From Cervus elaphus (Eukaryota; Chordata; Mammalia; Artiodactyla; Cervidae): a stretch of DNA of 64,000 nt. The DNA lies in NCBI RefSeq assembly GCF_910594005.1, contig NC_057823.1, forward strand, positions 98,070,015 through 98,134,014. The letters run 5' to 3'. The translations under genes were made by a program, and so were the position numbers. Under the pieces are notes generated by a model that was not told the origin of the DNA, ran no database searches, and worked only from the letters and a program-made list of their open reading frames with translations. Shown in pieces: positions 47,291 to 57,090 of the stretch. The number at the start of each line of letters is the position of its first letter. Position 1 is the first letter of the stretch.

Positions 47291-47467
47291 TCCACACAAA
47301 GGAGACATGGGTTTTATCCCTGGGTTGGAAAGATCACTTGGAGAAAGAAATGGCAACCCACTCCAGCATTCTTGCCTGGAAAATGACATGGACAGATTTG
47401 CCTGGCGGGCTACAGTCCATGGGGTCACAAAAGAGTTGGACACAACTTAGCGAGTAAACAACAATAC
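47291..47467 (+). mobile_element. Bov-tA SINE, 5'-truncated
   Basis: Starts within the tRNA head (aaggagacatgggttttatcc at about 47299); the A unit is complete and ends in ttagcgagtaaacaacaata. A short CA tail follows. Confidence 0.92.
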
Positions 47468-48775
47468 ACACACATACATGAATGAAAATGTAAATTAATA
47501 GGGATAAAATGGCCATCTCTGGTAGAATTATAGGTGCGAATTTTAGACAAACTGTTAAGCATTGCCTTGAGCCTTATCATTGATTTAAAGTCTGACTCTC
47601 CAATTTGAGTGTAAGCCCCCCAAGATCAGGGATTTGATTCATTCAATGCTGTCTCTGGAATGTAGAATAGAACTTTCATAGAGTGGGCTCTCAGAAAATA
47701 GTTGCTGAATGATTGAATGAATGAGTGAAATGGCTAGGACGTACGAAATGGATTAAAGTTGCTTCCTATTTGTGTCAAGTCCTAAGTTATAGGTTTATTG
47801 AAGTGTACGTGCATGTACAAACTACCTATTCCAGAAGTATTTTTTAAATCATACCTCTCCAAAACAACATTTTCAGTGTGTTCTGTAGAAGATCAGCAAT
47901 GCAAGATGATAATTTAACATCAGGCCCTATTATCAAACAATTTTGGAAATGCTACATATTACATGTCCCTCTTACAGATTTAAAATGCTCACTATTAATA
48001 TTTCAAGGAAGAAGTCTTATGGTTAAAAAGAATTGTATTTCATTGTTTGGCCATAAACTCCTTGTAAGAAGTAATTGCTAACATCCTATGTAACCAGTGT
48101 ACCCTGGAACCTATGAAACACTTTTTGGTTAATGATGCCATAGGTGATGGCCATTCAAGATGCTTACCATGATATAATTTTCTCTTTTAATTTAGGAATG
48201 TCTTTCCTGGTCAAGTGTTCAGTAATTCAGACATGAATTCTGACCATAGTCCCTTATTTGAATTTCAGTGTATAATTACATACTTTATGTTCCTGGATAA
48301 TAAAGCTATGTTGAAACAGCATCTGAGGCAAGAAATAAAGGAACTTAAAAGTTTAGTCTTGTTTGGAAGTCCATGGCTTTCTAAAGTTTTTTTCAGAATT
48401 AATTCACTGAATTTCTCTCATTTATGGTACTGCTTACATTAGATCATCTTGGCAAGTTTTCTAGGAGTATATATTCAGACCAATGATTTCATTTGCACTT
48501 GAATAGTATTGTTATAAAAAGTATGAAAATTCATTGGTTAAAAAAAATAGCTCAGAAGATATTATAAACTGTCTGGAATTATACTTTCTATAAATAATTC
48601 ATACTAATATTTTGGTGAACAAGCTTCAAAATATCTGTAGTATATAAATCCATACATTTACAGCTGTACCAATTCCCATAAATGGGTATTTTATTCCACA
48701 TATTATTTCAGATCCTGTCTACCTCAGCAACTTCCCGTCATCCATCCATCTCCCTTAGCTCTCTCATCTAGCCTC
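47468..48775. other. Unassigned DNA with an L2 3' end
   Basis: L2 piece at 47606-47728; otherwise nothing recognised. Confidence 0.4.
47606..47728 (+). mobile_element. L2-type LINE 3' end relic
   Basis: 'gagtgtaagccccccaagatcaggg', 'ctgtctctggaatgtagaatag' and 'gttgctgaatgattgaatgaatgag' follow the L2 terminal order. Confidence 0.72.
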
Positions 48776-49342
48776 AATTCAGTTCAGTTGCTCAGTCGTG
48801 TCCGGCTCTTTGCTACCCCATGGACTGCAGCACACCAGGCTTCCCTGTCCATCACCAACTCCTGGAGTTGACCCAAACTCATGTCCATCACATCGGTGAT
48901 GCCATCCAACCATCTCATCTTCTGTCATCCCCTTCTCCTCGTGCCCTCAACCTTTCCCAGCATCAGTGCCTCTTCCAGTGAGTTAGTTCTTTGCATCAGG
49001 TGGCCAAAGTATTGGAGTTTCAGCTTCAACATCAGTCCTTCCAATGAATATTCAGGACTGATTTTCTTTAGGATGGGCTGGTTGGATCTCCTTGCAGTCC
49101 AAGGGACTCCCAAGAGTCTTCTCCAACACCACAGTTCAAAAGCATCACTTCTTCAGTGCTCAGCTTTCTCTATAGTCCAACTCTCACATCCATACATGAC
49201 TACTGGAAAAACCATAACCTTGACTAGATGGACCTTTGTTGGCAAAGTAATGTCCCTGCTTTTTGATATGCAGTCTAGGTTGGTCATAACTTTTCTTCCA
49301 AGGAGCAAGTGTCTTTTAATTTCATGGCTGCAGTCACCATGG
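48776..49342 (-). mobile_element. BovB 3' fragment, antisense
   Basis: Nearly the same span as the copy at 22339-22900, ending in the same ORF2 region (plus-strand ttttaatttcatggctgcag). It begins with caattcagttcagttgctca. The 156-residue plus-strand frame through it is the antisense of ORF2 and meaningless. Flanking match too short to prove a duplication. Confidence 0.95.
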
Positions 49343-49715
49343 CCTCAGTGATTTTCTAATGTTACCTTGTATGTCTCTGTTATCTTATGAGAATATCTTT
49401 GCCTGGGATGTTTCCCTTCTAGTCTTCCCCTAGTTAACACATATGACACCTTCAAATTCAGCTAAATAGTTATTTTGTCAGAGAAACATTTACATTTCTC
49501 CCTTTCTAGACCAATTCCCAATACTATACGGTCTTATAACACATGCTTGATACCTCTCCATCTACACCGTAACAGATGTAATAGTACATTTTTTTCCAGA
49601 TAAGCTGATCGTTATGTTCCACCCAGCTCTCCACCCCCACCCCAAAGAGGAAGCCTTCTATGAGGGCATGGCTTAAAACCTTTCCTTACCATTTGAAGAA
49701 TATTTGTTAGTACCC
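49343..49715. other. Unassigned DNA
   Basis: Nothing recognised. Confidence 0.4.
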
Positions 49716-49725
49716 ACCCCTAGTC

Positions 49726-49823
49726 CCAGTTCCGGGAGACGGTGATGGACAGGGAGGCCTGGTGTACTGCAGTTCATGGAGTTGCAAAGAGTCGGACATG
49801 ACTGAGCAACTGAACTGAACTGA
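49726..49823 (+). mobile_element. Very short BovB 3' end with target duplication
   Basis: Only about 98 bp of BovB: ggtgatggacagggaggcct near 49741, then agtcggacatgactgagcaa and ctgaa units. A perfect 10-bp duplication ACCCCTAGTC at 49716-49725 and 49824-49833 shows it is a real, extremely 5'-truncated insertion and not a leftover of a larger copy. Confidence 0.94.
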
Positions 49824-49833
49824 ACCCCTAGTC

Positions 49834-50787
49834 TCATGCTTCTGTGTTATCTTTACAGCAAGGGTCTAGAAGTTGAACATGACATTTTCCATTCTCTTGC
49901 AGTTGAGTGTTTCACAGGTTCTGCCAATAGGTGTTCTTGGACAGAGAGGTAAGATGCCTGATAGGGGGGTATGTCATTCTATCTCTGGCTCTAATACTAG
50001 CCTTGGTAATAATTACAGGTGACTGCGGGCCCCTGTCAGCAGCATTGGTAATTTCAGTGATGGGAACAGAAAAGCGGCTGCTTCGTTAAAGCAGACACCT
50101 CAGCAAGCACCAGCAGTGGGTCTGAGTTCATGGAATCCCGCCTAGGTAGTACTCCTCATCTCTAGGTGACATCATCGTCTCCTCTGTGCCCCCTCCTCCA
50201 TTCCATCACCTTTGCAACAAATTTCTTGGGTTGGAACCCTCACTTCCTACTTCCTCTCATAGACAGGATTCTGATTTCCTAACTGGCTCCTGACAAATGA
50301 ATCTAGTTCATATTGTGACTTTCCAATGAATGGATGGCCCCTGCTTTTCCACTCAGTAGTAAAGCTATAGGTATATTTTATGTAAATAAAAACAAATCTG
50401 CATCCACATTGATTTTCCAGGTCTGTTTATATTACTTTTTTCTAGTTAGGCTATAACATAGAAATATAATTTGTTAAAATCTTCTCTTAGTTGAAGCTAT
50501 GTTTAATGTTTAATGCTGTATTGTTCCATCACCTTCAACCTCAAATAACGAGGTGTTGTAATTAGAACTCTAGAATTATATGAGTTTTTAGAGCATGAAT
50601 GAGGTTGCATTTAAGTTCAATTTTCACCACCAATTTAGATGTAGGAGAACTATTTACTTATATTGATGAAAAAGTATCTTTCAACAAGTATTTTAATATA
50701 TTAGTTGAGAAGTTTGTTAGAAAATAAATTGTTCATAAATAGTAGCTGAATTTGATACTCTGAAATTTTCTTGAATTGTGATGCTAT
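49834..50787. other. Unassigned DNA
   Basis: No gene or named repeat recognised. Confidence 0.4.
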
Positions 50788-51103
50788 TGAAAGTGAAACT
50801 CACTCAGTCATGTCTGACTCTTTGCGACTCCATGGACATGGAGTTCTCCAGGCCAGAATATTGGAGTGGGTAGCCCCTCCCCCTGCTTTCCCTTCTCCAG
50901 GGGATCTTTCCAACCCAGGGATTGAACCCAGGTCTCCTGCAATAGCAGGCGGATTCTTTACCACTGAGCCACAACAGAAGCCCAAGAATACTGGAGTGGG
51001 TAGCCCATCCCTTCTCCAGCGGATCTTCCTGACCCAGGGATTGAACCAGAGTCTCCTGAATTACAGGCGGATTCTTTACCAACTGAGCTATCAGGATGCC
51101 CAT
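50788..51103 (-). mobile_element. Compound Bov-tA SINE with two tRNA heads, antisense
   Basis: Same order as at 40731-41081: antisense A unit, tRNA head, short A piece, second tRNA head. Antisense B-box text cccagggattgaaccc is seen near 50916, and cccagggattgaacca near 51033. No sure target duplication. Confidence 0.93.
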
Positions 51104-51716
51104 TAGGGATAACAAATCTTCTAGAATTCTATATAGTCCTAATGACATTTCTAAAGCCTTAAGGGAGTAGAATAAAGTTTCAGGCATGAAGAACAATTGC
51201 CATATAATTGAATAAATCCCTAATGTTAAATTATTTGAAAGCAGAATAATATAGATTGAAAAGAGAAAATAATGAATTAAGAATGTCATTCTCCCTTTAA
51301 ATTTGAAAATAATTCTAATTAAAGGGAAACCATGAAGCTGTGTCTTTGTACTAAAAAGCCATTTGTTGTATTATAAAAATGTCTCAGCTTATACAGAAGA
51401 GGAAACGAAAATGACAGGCATTTGAACTAAACAAAGAGCTGATTAATTTTCAATTGATTAATCAAAGTTAAATGAAGTTCCCTAGGAAGACTCTTTTCAA
51501 CTATCTTCTCTTCTCTAGTAAAAATGATAGATTTTTCTATTATGTGATTTATCACACAATGTAAATAATTAAGGACCCTTATCAAATGTTGTTTTACATA
51601 GTCTATGTCTACAAATGTAAATTTTAGACCTTTATATTTGAGTGGGAGTTCATGTAACATGTTTCAAATACATGCAAAAAATTGAAACATGTCTTTGGAA
51701 GGAGATAAACTTATTT
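51104..51716. other. Unassigned AT-rich DNA
   Basis: Nothing recognised. Confidence 0.4.
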
Positions 51717-51733
51717 TTAAAGTAATTGTTTTA

Positions 51734-52502
51734 TTTTATTTTTTTCTTTTTTTGTTTGTTTTTTTTTCCCCATTTATTTTTATTAGTTGGAGGCTAATTA
51801 CTTTACAATATTGTAGTGGGTTTTGTCATACATTGACATGAATCAGCCATGGTTTTACATGTATTCCCCATCCCGATCCCCACTCCCACCTCCCTCTCTA
51901 CCCAACCCTCTGGGTCTTCCCAGTGCACCAGGCCCGAGCACTTGTCTCATGCATCCAGCCTGGGCTGGTGATCTGTTTCACCGTAGATAATATACATGTT
52001 TCGATGCTGTTCTCTCGAAACATCCCATCCTCGCCTTCTCCCACAGAGTCCAAAAGTCTGTTCTGTACTTCTGTGTCTCTTTTTCTGTTTTGCATATAGG
52101 GTTATCATTACCATCTTTCTAAATCCCATATATATGTGTTAGTATGCTGTAATGTTCTTTATCTTTCTGGCTTACTTCACTCTGTATAATGGGCTCCAGT
52201 TTCATCCATCTCATTAGAACTGATTCAAATGGATTCTTTTTAACGGCTGAGTAATATTCCATGGTGTACATGTACCACAGCTTCCTTGTCCATTCGTCTG
52301 CTGATGGGCATCTAGGTTGCTTCCATGTCCTGGCTATTATAAACAGTGCTGCGATGAACATTGGGGTGCATGTGTCTCTTTCAGATCTGGTTTCCTCAGT
52401 GTGTATGCCCAGAAGTGGGATTGCTGGGTCATATGGCAGTTCTATTTCCAGTTTGGGAATGCAAACTAGTACAGCCGCTATGGAGAACAGTGTGGAGATT
52501 TC
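51734..52502 (-). mobile_element. L1_BT-type insertion, antisense, with 5' inversion
   Basis: Young ruminant L1, 5'-truncated to about 770 bp. From the left: T-rich tail (to about 51772), 3' UTR (ggaggctaattactttacaa near 51789), then ORF2 C-terminus antisense (YYSAVKK-like stretch near 52240). At about 52454 the direction flips: the last 50 bp (gggaatgcaaactagtacag, from 52455) are L1 in the sense direction. That segment lies directly 5' of the antisense part in the L1 sequence. A 17-bp duplication TTAAAGTAATTGTTTTA lies at 51717-51733 and 52503-52519. The antisense coding relic (minus 52119-52361) ends the ORF2. Confidence 0.94.
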
Positions 52503-52519
52503 TTAAAGTAATTGTTTTA

Positions 52520-53019
52520 AAGTAATTGTTATGTAAATTTAGAGTTTCTCAAAAATCTTTCCTCACCACTCTGGGTCTTCAGTTTCTAAGAATTATATAA
52601 GAATAGATTAACTCATAGTTCATGGGATATACATTAAATTTGAAACCTCAAATCTGAAGACATAACACGCTTTCATTAAAAAACTCCTTTATATAATGCT
52701 TAAACCTAAAGACACTGAGGAACTCAGTTCATGTATTATGTCAGTATCTGTCCTGTGACTTAAGAGAAGCATCTATTTCCTTTGTAGTTGTGAAATCTCA
52801 CTGTAAATTCTTTTCAGACGTTCAAATTTTTGAAAAGAATAAGAGTACCTCCAGCTCCATCTCTTCTCAAATTATTTGCTAGATAGAGGAAACAGTGAAA
52901 GATTAAAATATATCCTCAAAGCTATCCTTCTAATGGAAAAGCCAGGAAGAGAGGCAAACAAGAGTAAAGAGGAGATAACATATAATACAACAAAAATTGA
53001 TTAGATTAAAACTTCCCTA
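52520..53019. other. Unassigned DNA
   Basis: Nothing recognised. Confidence 0.4.
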
Positions 53020-53151
53020 GAATAGAATAGAATAAGTTGCTCAGTCGTGTCTGACTTTTTGCGACCCCGTGGACTGTAGCCTACCAGGCTCCTCCATTCA
53101 TGGGATTCTCCAGGCAAGAATACTGGAGTGGATTGCCATTTCCTTCTCCAG
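53020..53151 (-). mobile_element. Bov-A SINE, antisense, with 12-bp duplication
   Basis: (GAATA)n-type edge at 53019-53034 (the tail in antisense), then gttgctcagtcgtgtctgac, and the A unit to cttctccag. Perfect duplication AAAACTTCCCTA at 53008-53019 and 53152-53163. Confidence 0.96.
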
Positions 53152-53163
53152 AAAACTTCCCTA

Positions 53164-53462
53164 AGCTTTCTGTAAAATTTGTCTAATTGCTGTGCATAAA
53201 CAACATACACACATGTACACACACACAAAATACAGTTGTTGGTGTTAATCATTTTTTTGAAATACAGGTTCATAGAAATTTGAAATGATAGAACAGATTC
53301 TGTGTATCAGTCACTCATTTCCCCCCAGTAGATACATATAACTATATCAATATCAAAACAAGGGAACTGACAGTGATACAATGTCATTTTACCTATGTAT
53401 TTTTTTTGTCATTTTATTACATATATAGATTTGTGTAACTATCTTTGCTATCAAGCTGTAGA
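53164..53462. other. Unassigned DNA
   Basis: Short AC-rich run near 53210-53228; otherwise nothing. Confidence 0.4.
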
Positions 53463-53725
53463 ATAGCATTGAAACATGTATATTATAAGTGTGAAACAGA
53501 TCGCCAGCCCAGGTTGGATGCATGAGACAAGTGCTCGGGGCTGGTGCACTGGGATGATCCAGAGGGATGGGATGGAGAGGGAGGTGGGAGGGGGGATCAG
53601 GATGGGGAACACATGTAAATCCATGGCTGATTCAAGTCAATGTATGGCAAAAACCACTACAATATTGTAAGATAATTAGCCTCCAACTAATAAAAATAAA
53701 TGAGCAACTTCAAAAAAAAAAAAAA
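53463..53725 (+). mobile_element. L1_BT 3' end with poly(A), sense
   Basis: 3' UTR of ruminant L1 from gaaacatgtatattat (53471) to a 15-bp A run (about 53711-53725). Landmarks: gcccaggttggatgcatgag near 53507, 'gggatgatccagagggatggg' near 53549, ttagcctccaactaataaaa near 53677. Candidate duplication with one mismatch, AAGCTGTAGA before and AAGATGTAGA after. An A-run of this length suggests a young insertion. Confidence 0.94.
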
Positions 53726-53899
53726 AGATGTAGACCTATTCCATTAAGAGCAGGATTGCTCTTCTGTTAACCCTTTATAGTTCCATCCCCCACTTCACTG
53801 CCAATCCCTAAACCCTCGCAACCAGTAATTTAAACTCCAAGGTCCAAAGACAAAATTCAAATTCTTCCAATAAAAGTGTAACAACAACAACAAAGCAGG
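53726..53899. other. Unassigned DNA
   Basis: Short unique stretch; an (ACA)n run at about 53880-53893. Confidence 0.35.
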
Positions 53900-54110
53900 C
53901 TGTGTGTATGTGTGTTCGGTCCTGCCTGACTCTTGGCAATCCCCAGACTGTAGTCCATCAGGCTCCTCTGTCCTTGGGATTTCCCGGGGAAGAATACTGA
54001 GATGGATTGCCATGTTCTGCTCCAGGGGATCTTCCCACCTCAGGGACTGACCCCACATCTCTTGCATATCAGCAGGCAAATTCTTTACCTTTGGTCCACC
54101 TGGGAGCTAC
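53900..54110 (-). mobile_element. Bov-tA SINE, antisense, left arm of an inverted pair
   Basis: Antisense A unit (gtccatcaggctcctctgtc near 53954) followed by the antisense tRNA head (attctttacctttggtccac near 54080). More diverged than its neighbour. Its head ends about 5 bp from the head of the next Bov-tA. Confidence 0.92.
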
Positions 54111-54114
54111 TTAT

Positions 54115-54325
54115 AGTTAGCTCAGATGGAGAAGAATCTGCCTGCAATGTAGGAGACCCGGATTCGATCCCTGGGTTGGGAAGATCCCCTGGAGAAGGAA
54201 ATGGCAACCCGCTCGGTAATCTTGCCTGGAGAATCCCATGGACAGAGGAAGCTGGTGGGTTACAGTCCATGGGATCAAAAAGAGTCAGACAGGACTGAGC
54301 GACTAAGCACGCAGCACGCATGAGA
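54115..54325 (+). mobile_element. Bov-tA SINE, sense, right arm of an inverted pair
   Basis: tRNA-derived head (agttagctcagatggagaag, 54115 on), B-box GATTCGATCC at 54161-54170, A unit with cctggagaatcccatggaca near 54224, ending in gagcgactaagcacgcagca. With the preceding copy it forms a head-to-head inverted repeat of about 200-bp arms and almost no spacer. Confidence 0.94.
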
Positions 54326-54809
54326 ATCAGACTGATGACTTCATTAACAACCTAGAACTTACCTTTGGAAGAGAAATTATCCCTGGGGAAACAGTAAAGT
54401 AGAAATATTTATTTGAAGTAAAATAAGTGAGAACACTGTTTCTTATTCTGTAAATTTGTCAAATTTTATCTCTTCTGAGGAGTTTAGTTTTCCATCAAAC
54501 AATAAATGAAAGAGGGATAGTTTAAAAATATCTATAAGGAAATGTTATAAAAGAGGCCCATATAACATGCAATTTATTATTTTTCCCTAAAACTATTATG
54601 GGATTTTCACGGATAAAAAAGTTTCTTCAAAGTCTGTGAGTTGTAAATTTTAATATTTAAATGATTATTTATTGATAGTGAGAAGAGTTTATATTTATAT
54701 ATACTATGTACGGTATGTGTTCTCCTAATTGAAGAAACATTTTAGAATCTCTCCCTTTCTTTATTTTTATTGAGGTAAAATTCTTCTAATATAAAGCTAA
54801 CTGTTTTAA
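54326..54809. other. Unassigned AT-rich DNA
   Basis: Nothing recognised. Confidence 0.4.
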
Positions 54810-54980
54810 GGGTGCTCGGGGCTGGTGCACTGGGATGACCCAGAGGGATGGGATGGGGAGGGAGATGGGAGGGGGGTTCAGGATGAGGAACACATGTACA
54901 CCCGTGGAGGATTCAAGTCAATGTATGTCAAAACCAATACAATATTGTAAAGTAAAATAAATAAATTAAAAAAAATAAAG
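54810..54980 (+). mobile_element. L1_BT 3' end, sense, short
   Basis: From ggtgctcggggctggtgcac (54811) to an A-rich end at about 54975. A slightly different 3' end from the copy at 53463 (gtcaaaaccaatacaatattg with an aaataaataaa-like finish), so it may be another subfamily. No sure duplication. Confidence 0.9.
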
Positions 54981-55191
54981 TGTGTAATTACTGGCAAGTA
55001 GTGCATTCTCGATGTTTTGCATCGAGAATAACCTTCATCTAGTTCCAAAATCGGTGTCATATTTCTTTGAGGCCATTTGACTGCACTGCTGAAAGCCCCT
55101 CTATGTAGCTTTCTGCTTATATAGTAATAGTACCCATACCCTGGTGTAAACTCTTTACACATTGACTCTGGGCTTGTTTTTGTTGCTTGCT
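54981..55191. other. Unique DNA with a small perfect hairpin
   Basis: Inverted repeat ATTCTCGATG (55005-55014), loop ttttg, CATCGAGAAT (55020-55029), without mismatch. Nothing else recognised. Confidence 0.7.
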
Positions 55192-55204
55192 TTGGCCAAA
55201 TGAA

Positions 55205-55405
55205 AAGACCCAGATGCTGGGAAAGGTTGAAGTGGGAGGAGAAGGGGACGACAGAGGATGAGATGGTTGGATGGCATCACCGACTCAATGGACATGAGTT
55301 TGAGTAAACTCTGGGAGTTGGTGATGGACAGGGAGGCCTGGAGTGCTGCAGTTCATGGGGTTGCCGAATTGGACACGACTGAGCGACTGAACTGAACTGA
55401 CTGAC
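55205..55405 (+). mobile_element. BovB 3' end, sense, with 13-bp duplication
   Basis: About 200 bp of BovB 3' end, from agacccagatgctgggaaag to (ctgaa) and (ctga) units at about 55385-55404. Perfect duplication TTGGCCAAATGAA at 55192-55204 and 55406-55418. Strongly 5'-truncated. Confidence 0.95.
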
Positions 55406-55439
55406 TTGGCCAAATGAACATGGAGAACATGACTAAACC

Positions 55440-55650
55440 AGACTTGATAAGTCCTTGCACACTGGGGCTTGCTTTCTTGAAACTCAGCCACCAAGTCAAG
55501 AAGTCCAGTAATACTCTGCTGGAGAAGTTATGCGGGGAGAGTGGAAACACCCAGGCCAGGAGTGCTAGTTGAGTTCGTGAACAAGGGAAGCCCTCTGGGA
55601 CTTGCTGTCTCTGAACCAACACATGGAACTGAGATGCACTCTCCCGGATG
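55440..55650 (+). mobile_element. Possible MLT1-type LTR relic
   Basis: Phrases such as 'gggcttgctttcttgaaactcagccacc' and 'ctgctggagaagttatgcggggagag' follow an MLT1-like order. Diverged; a 160-residue antisense frame (55353-55835) crosses it and the BovB end, so I do not call a gene there. Confidence 0.4.
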
Positions 55651-56804
55651 AGCCTGTCAAGATGGCCAGCACCAATGGCAAAGAAATGGCGCTTGTTCCA
55701 AGCTGATACATTCTGAGGCAGTTCATTGTGCAGCAATTTGTAATTGAAACAACGACTTTTAACATCTTTCTGTAGCACCACTGCCCACCCATCCACGTGC
55801 AACCTCCAACCACTACAGACTTCCAGCTTTGGCAAAGTCTATGCTTTCCTTACTGAAATACTGCAGAGGGAAATACAGAAAGAGATGGTGGGAAGCAAAG
55901 GGTGCCTGAGCCCTTCACGTGTTCATTCAAAGAGCCCCTTATGTCTGCCTGCTTATGAAATGCTGTGGACTCAATTTCCTGTTAGCATTCTTGAAGCAGG
56001 AAGCACAACAGTCTTAACTGGCTCAGGGCGTGATTGCCCTGATTTATTAATGCTTCTGCTGTCCCCCTGTATCACCATCTGGGGACGAGTGGCAGGGATT
56101 CCTTCTGATTATCATGACCTGAGGAGAATGGCTAGTTATTAGACATGTATATTAAACAGGTCCATACTGCCCCCCCGCCTCCTGTCTGCTCTAGCTTTGC
56201 AAATACTAACGGTGCTCTTCCGACGTTCCCAAGTAAGAGCTGAACAAAAAATTTCAATTAACCTGCGGTTCCTTCCACAGTGTAACTTGTCATTTTCATA
56301 GCTGAAATAACCGCAGCCAATGTCAAGGCAGTCCATTTGTCTCCTTTTGTCATTAGCTTATTTGCTGTGCCTGTTGTTTTAATTTCATTCTAATACTGGG
56401 AAGTTCAGTTCTTACGGTGAACTCATGTTTAAAATAGCATTTTTTTGGATGCATGATTATATCAAAATGATAGGGTAGGCCCTATGGGAGATACAAAAAT
56501 ATGTAACAGATTATCTTTCACTGATACAAAATTAGACTCCAGTTAATGAGATGCTGTGTATATCCCATTTTGGCTGAGATGTGTGGGAGGAGTTGGTATT
56601 TTAAGCCTCTTAAAATAAAGGAACTGTTTGAAAAATCAACTCTATTTTAGATTATTTACTTAGACTTTTTGTGTGTATAAATAAATCCACAGAATGCTCA
56701 GAAGAGAGACAGACACAGGCCTGTTATCAGAATGAGAGAGAAAGCAAAAACAGAGGTAATCCAGATCACAGTGTAAATCTTGCTTATATCTTTATTATGT
56801 ACTT
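55651..56804. other. Unassigned DNA
   Basis: Two longer frames lie here (plus 55744-56142, 132 residues; the antisense frame named above). Neither has a domain, splice site context or codon pattern I can defend. 56140-56340 is also unassigned. Confidence 0.4.
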
Positions 56805-56818
56805 AAGCTTAGATTGTA

Positions 56819-57076
56819 TGGCAACCATTACTCCTGCCTGGAAAACCCCATGGACGGAGGAGCCTGGTAGACTGCAGTCCATGGGGTCGCGAAGAGTCTG
56901 ACACGACTGAGCGACTTCACTTTCACTTTTCACTTTCATGCATTGGAGAAGGAAATGGCAACCCACTCCAGTGTTCTTGCCTGGAGAATCCCAGGGACGG
57001 GGGAGCCTGGTGGGCTGCCATCTATGGGGTCGCACAGAGTCAGACATGACTGAAGCGACTTAGCAGCAGCATCAGC
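56819..57076 (+). mobile_element. Bov-A2 SINE with 14-bp duplication
   Basis: Two A units (the first is 5'-shortened) around the cactttcacttttcacttt linker near 56918-56936, ending in gcgacttagcagcagcatca. Perfect duplication AAGCTTAGATTGTA at 56805-56818 and 57077-57090. Well kept, so relatively young. Confidence 0.97.
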
Positions 57077-57090
57077 AAGCTTAGATTGTA

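Noticed and set aside
48881..49351. 156-residue plus-strand frame
   Set aside because: It is the antisense of BovB ORF2; the real coding direction of the element is the minus strand.
55353..55835. 160-residue antisense open frame
   Set aside because: It runs from unique or MLT1-like DNA into a BovB 3' end, has no recognisable domain and overlaps another frame on the other strand.
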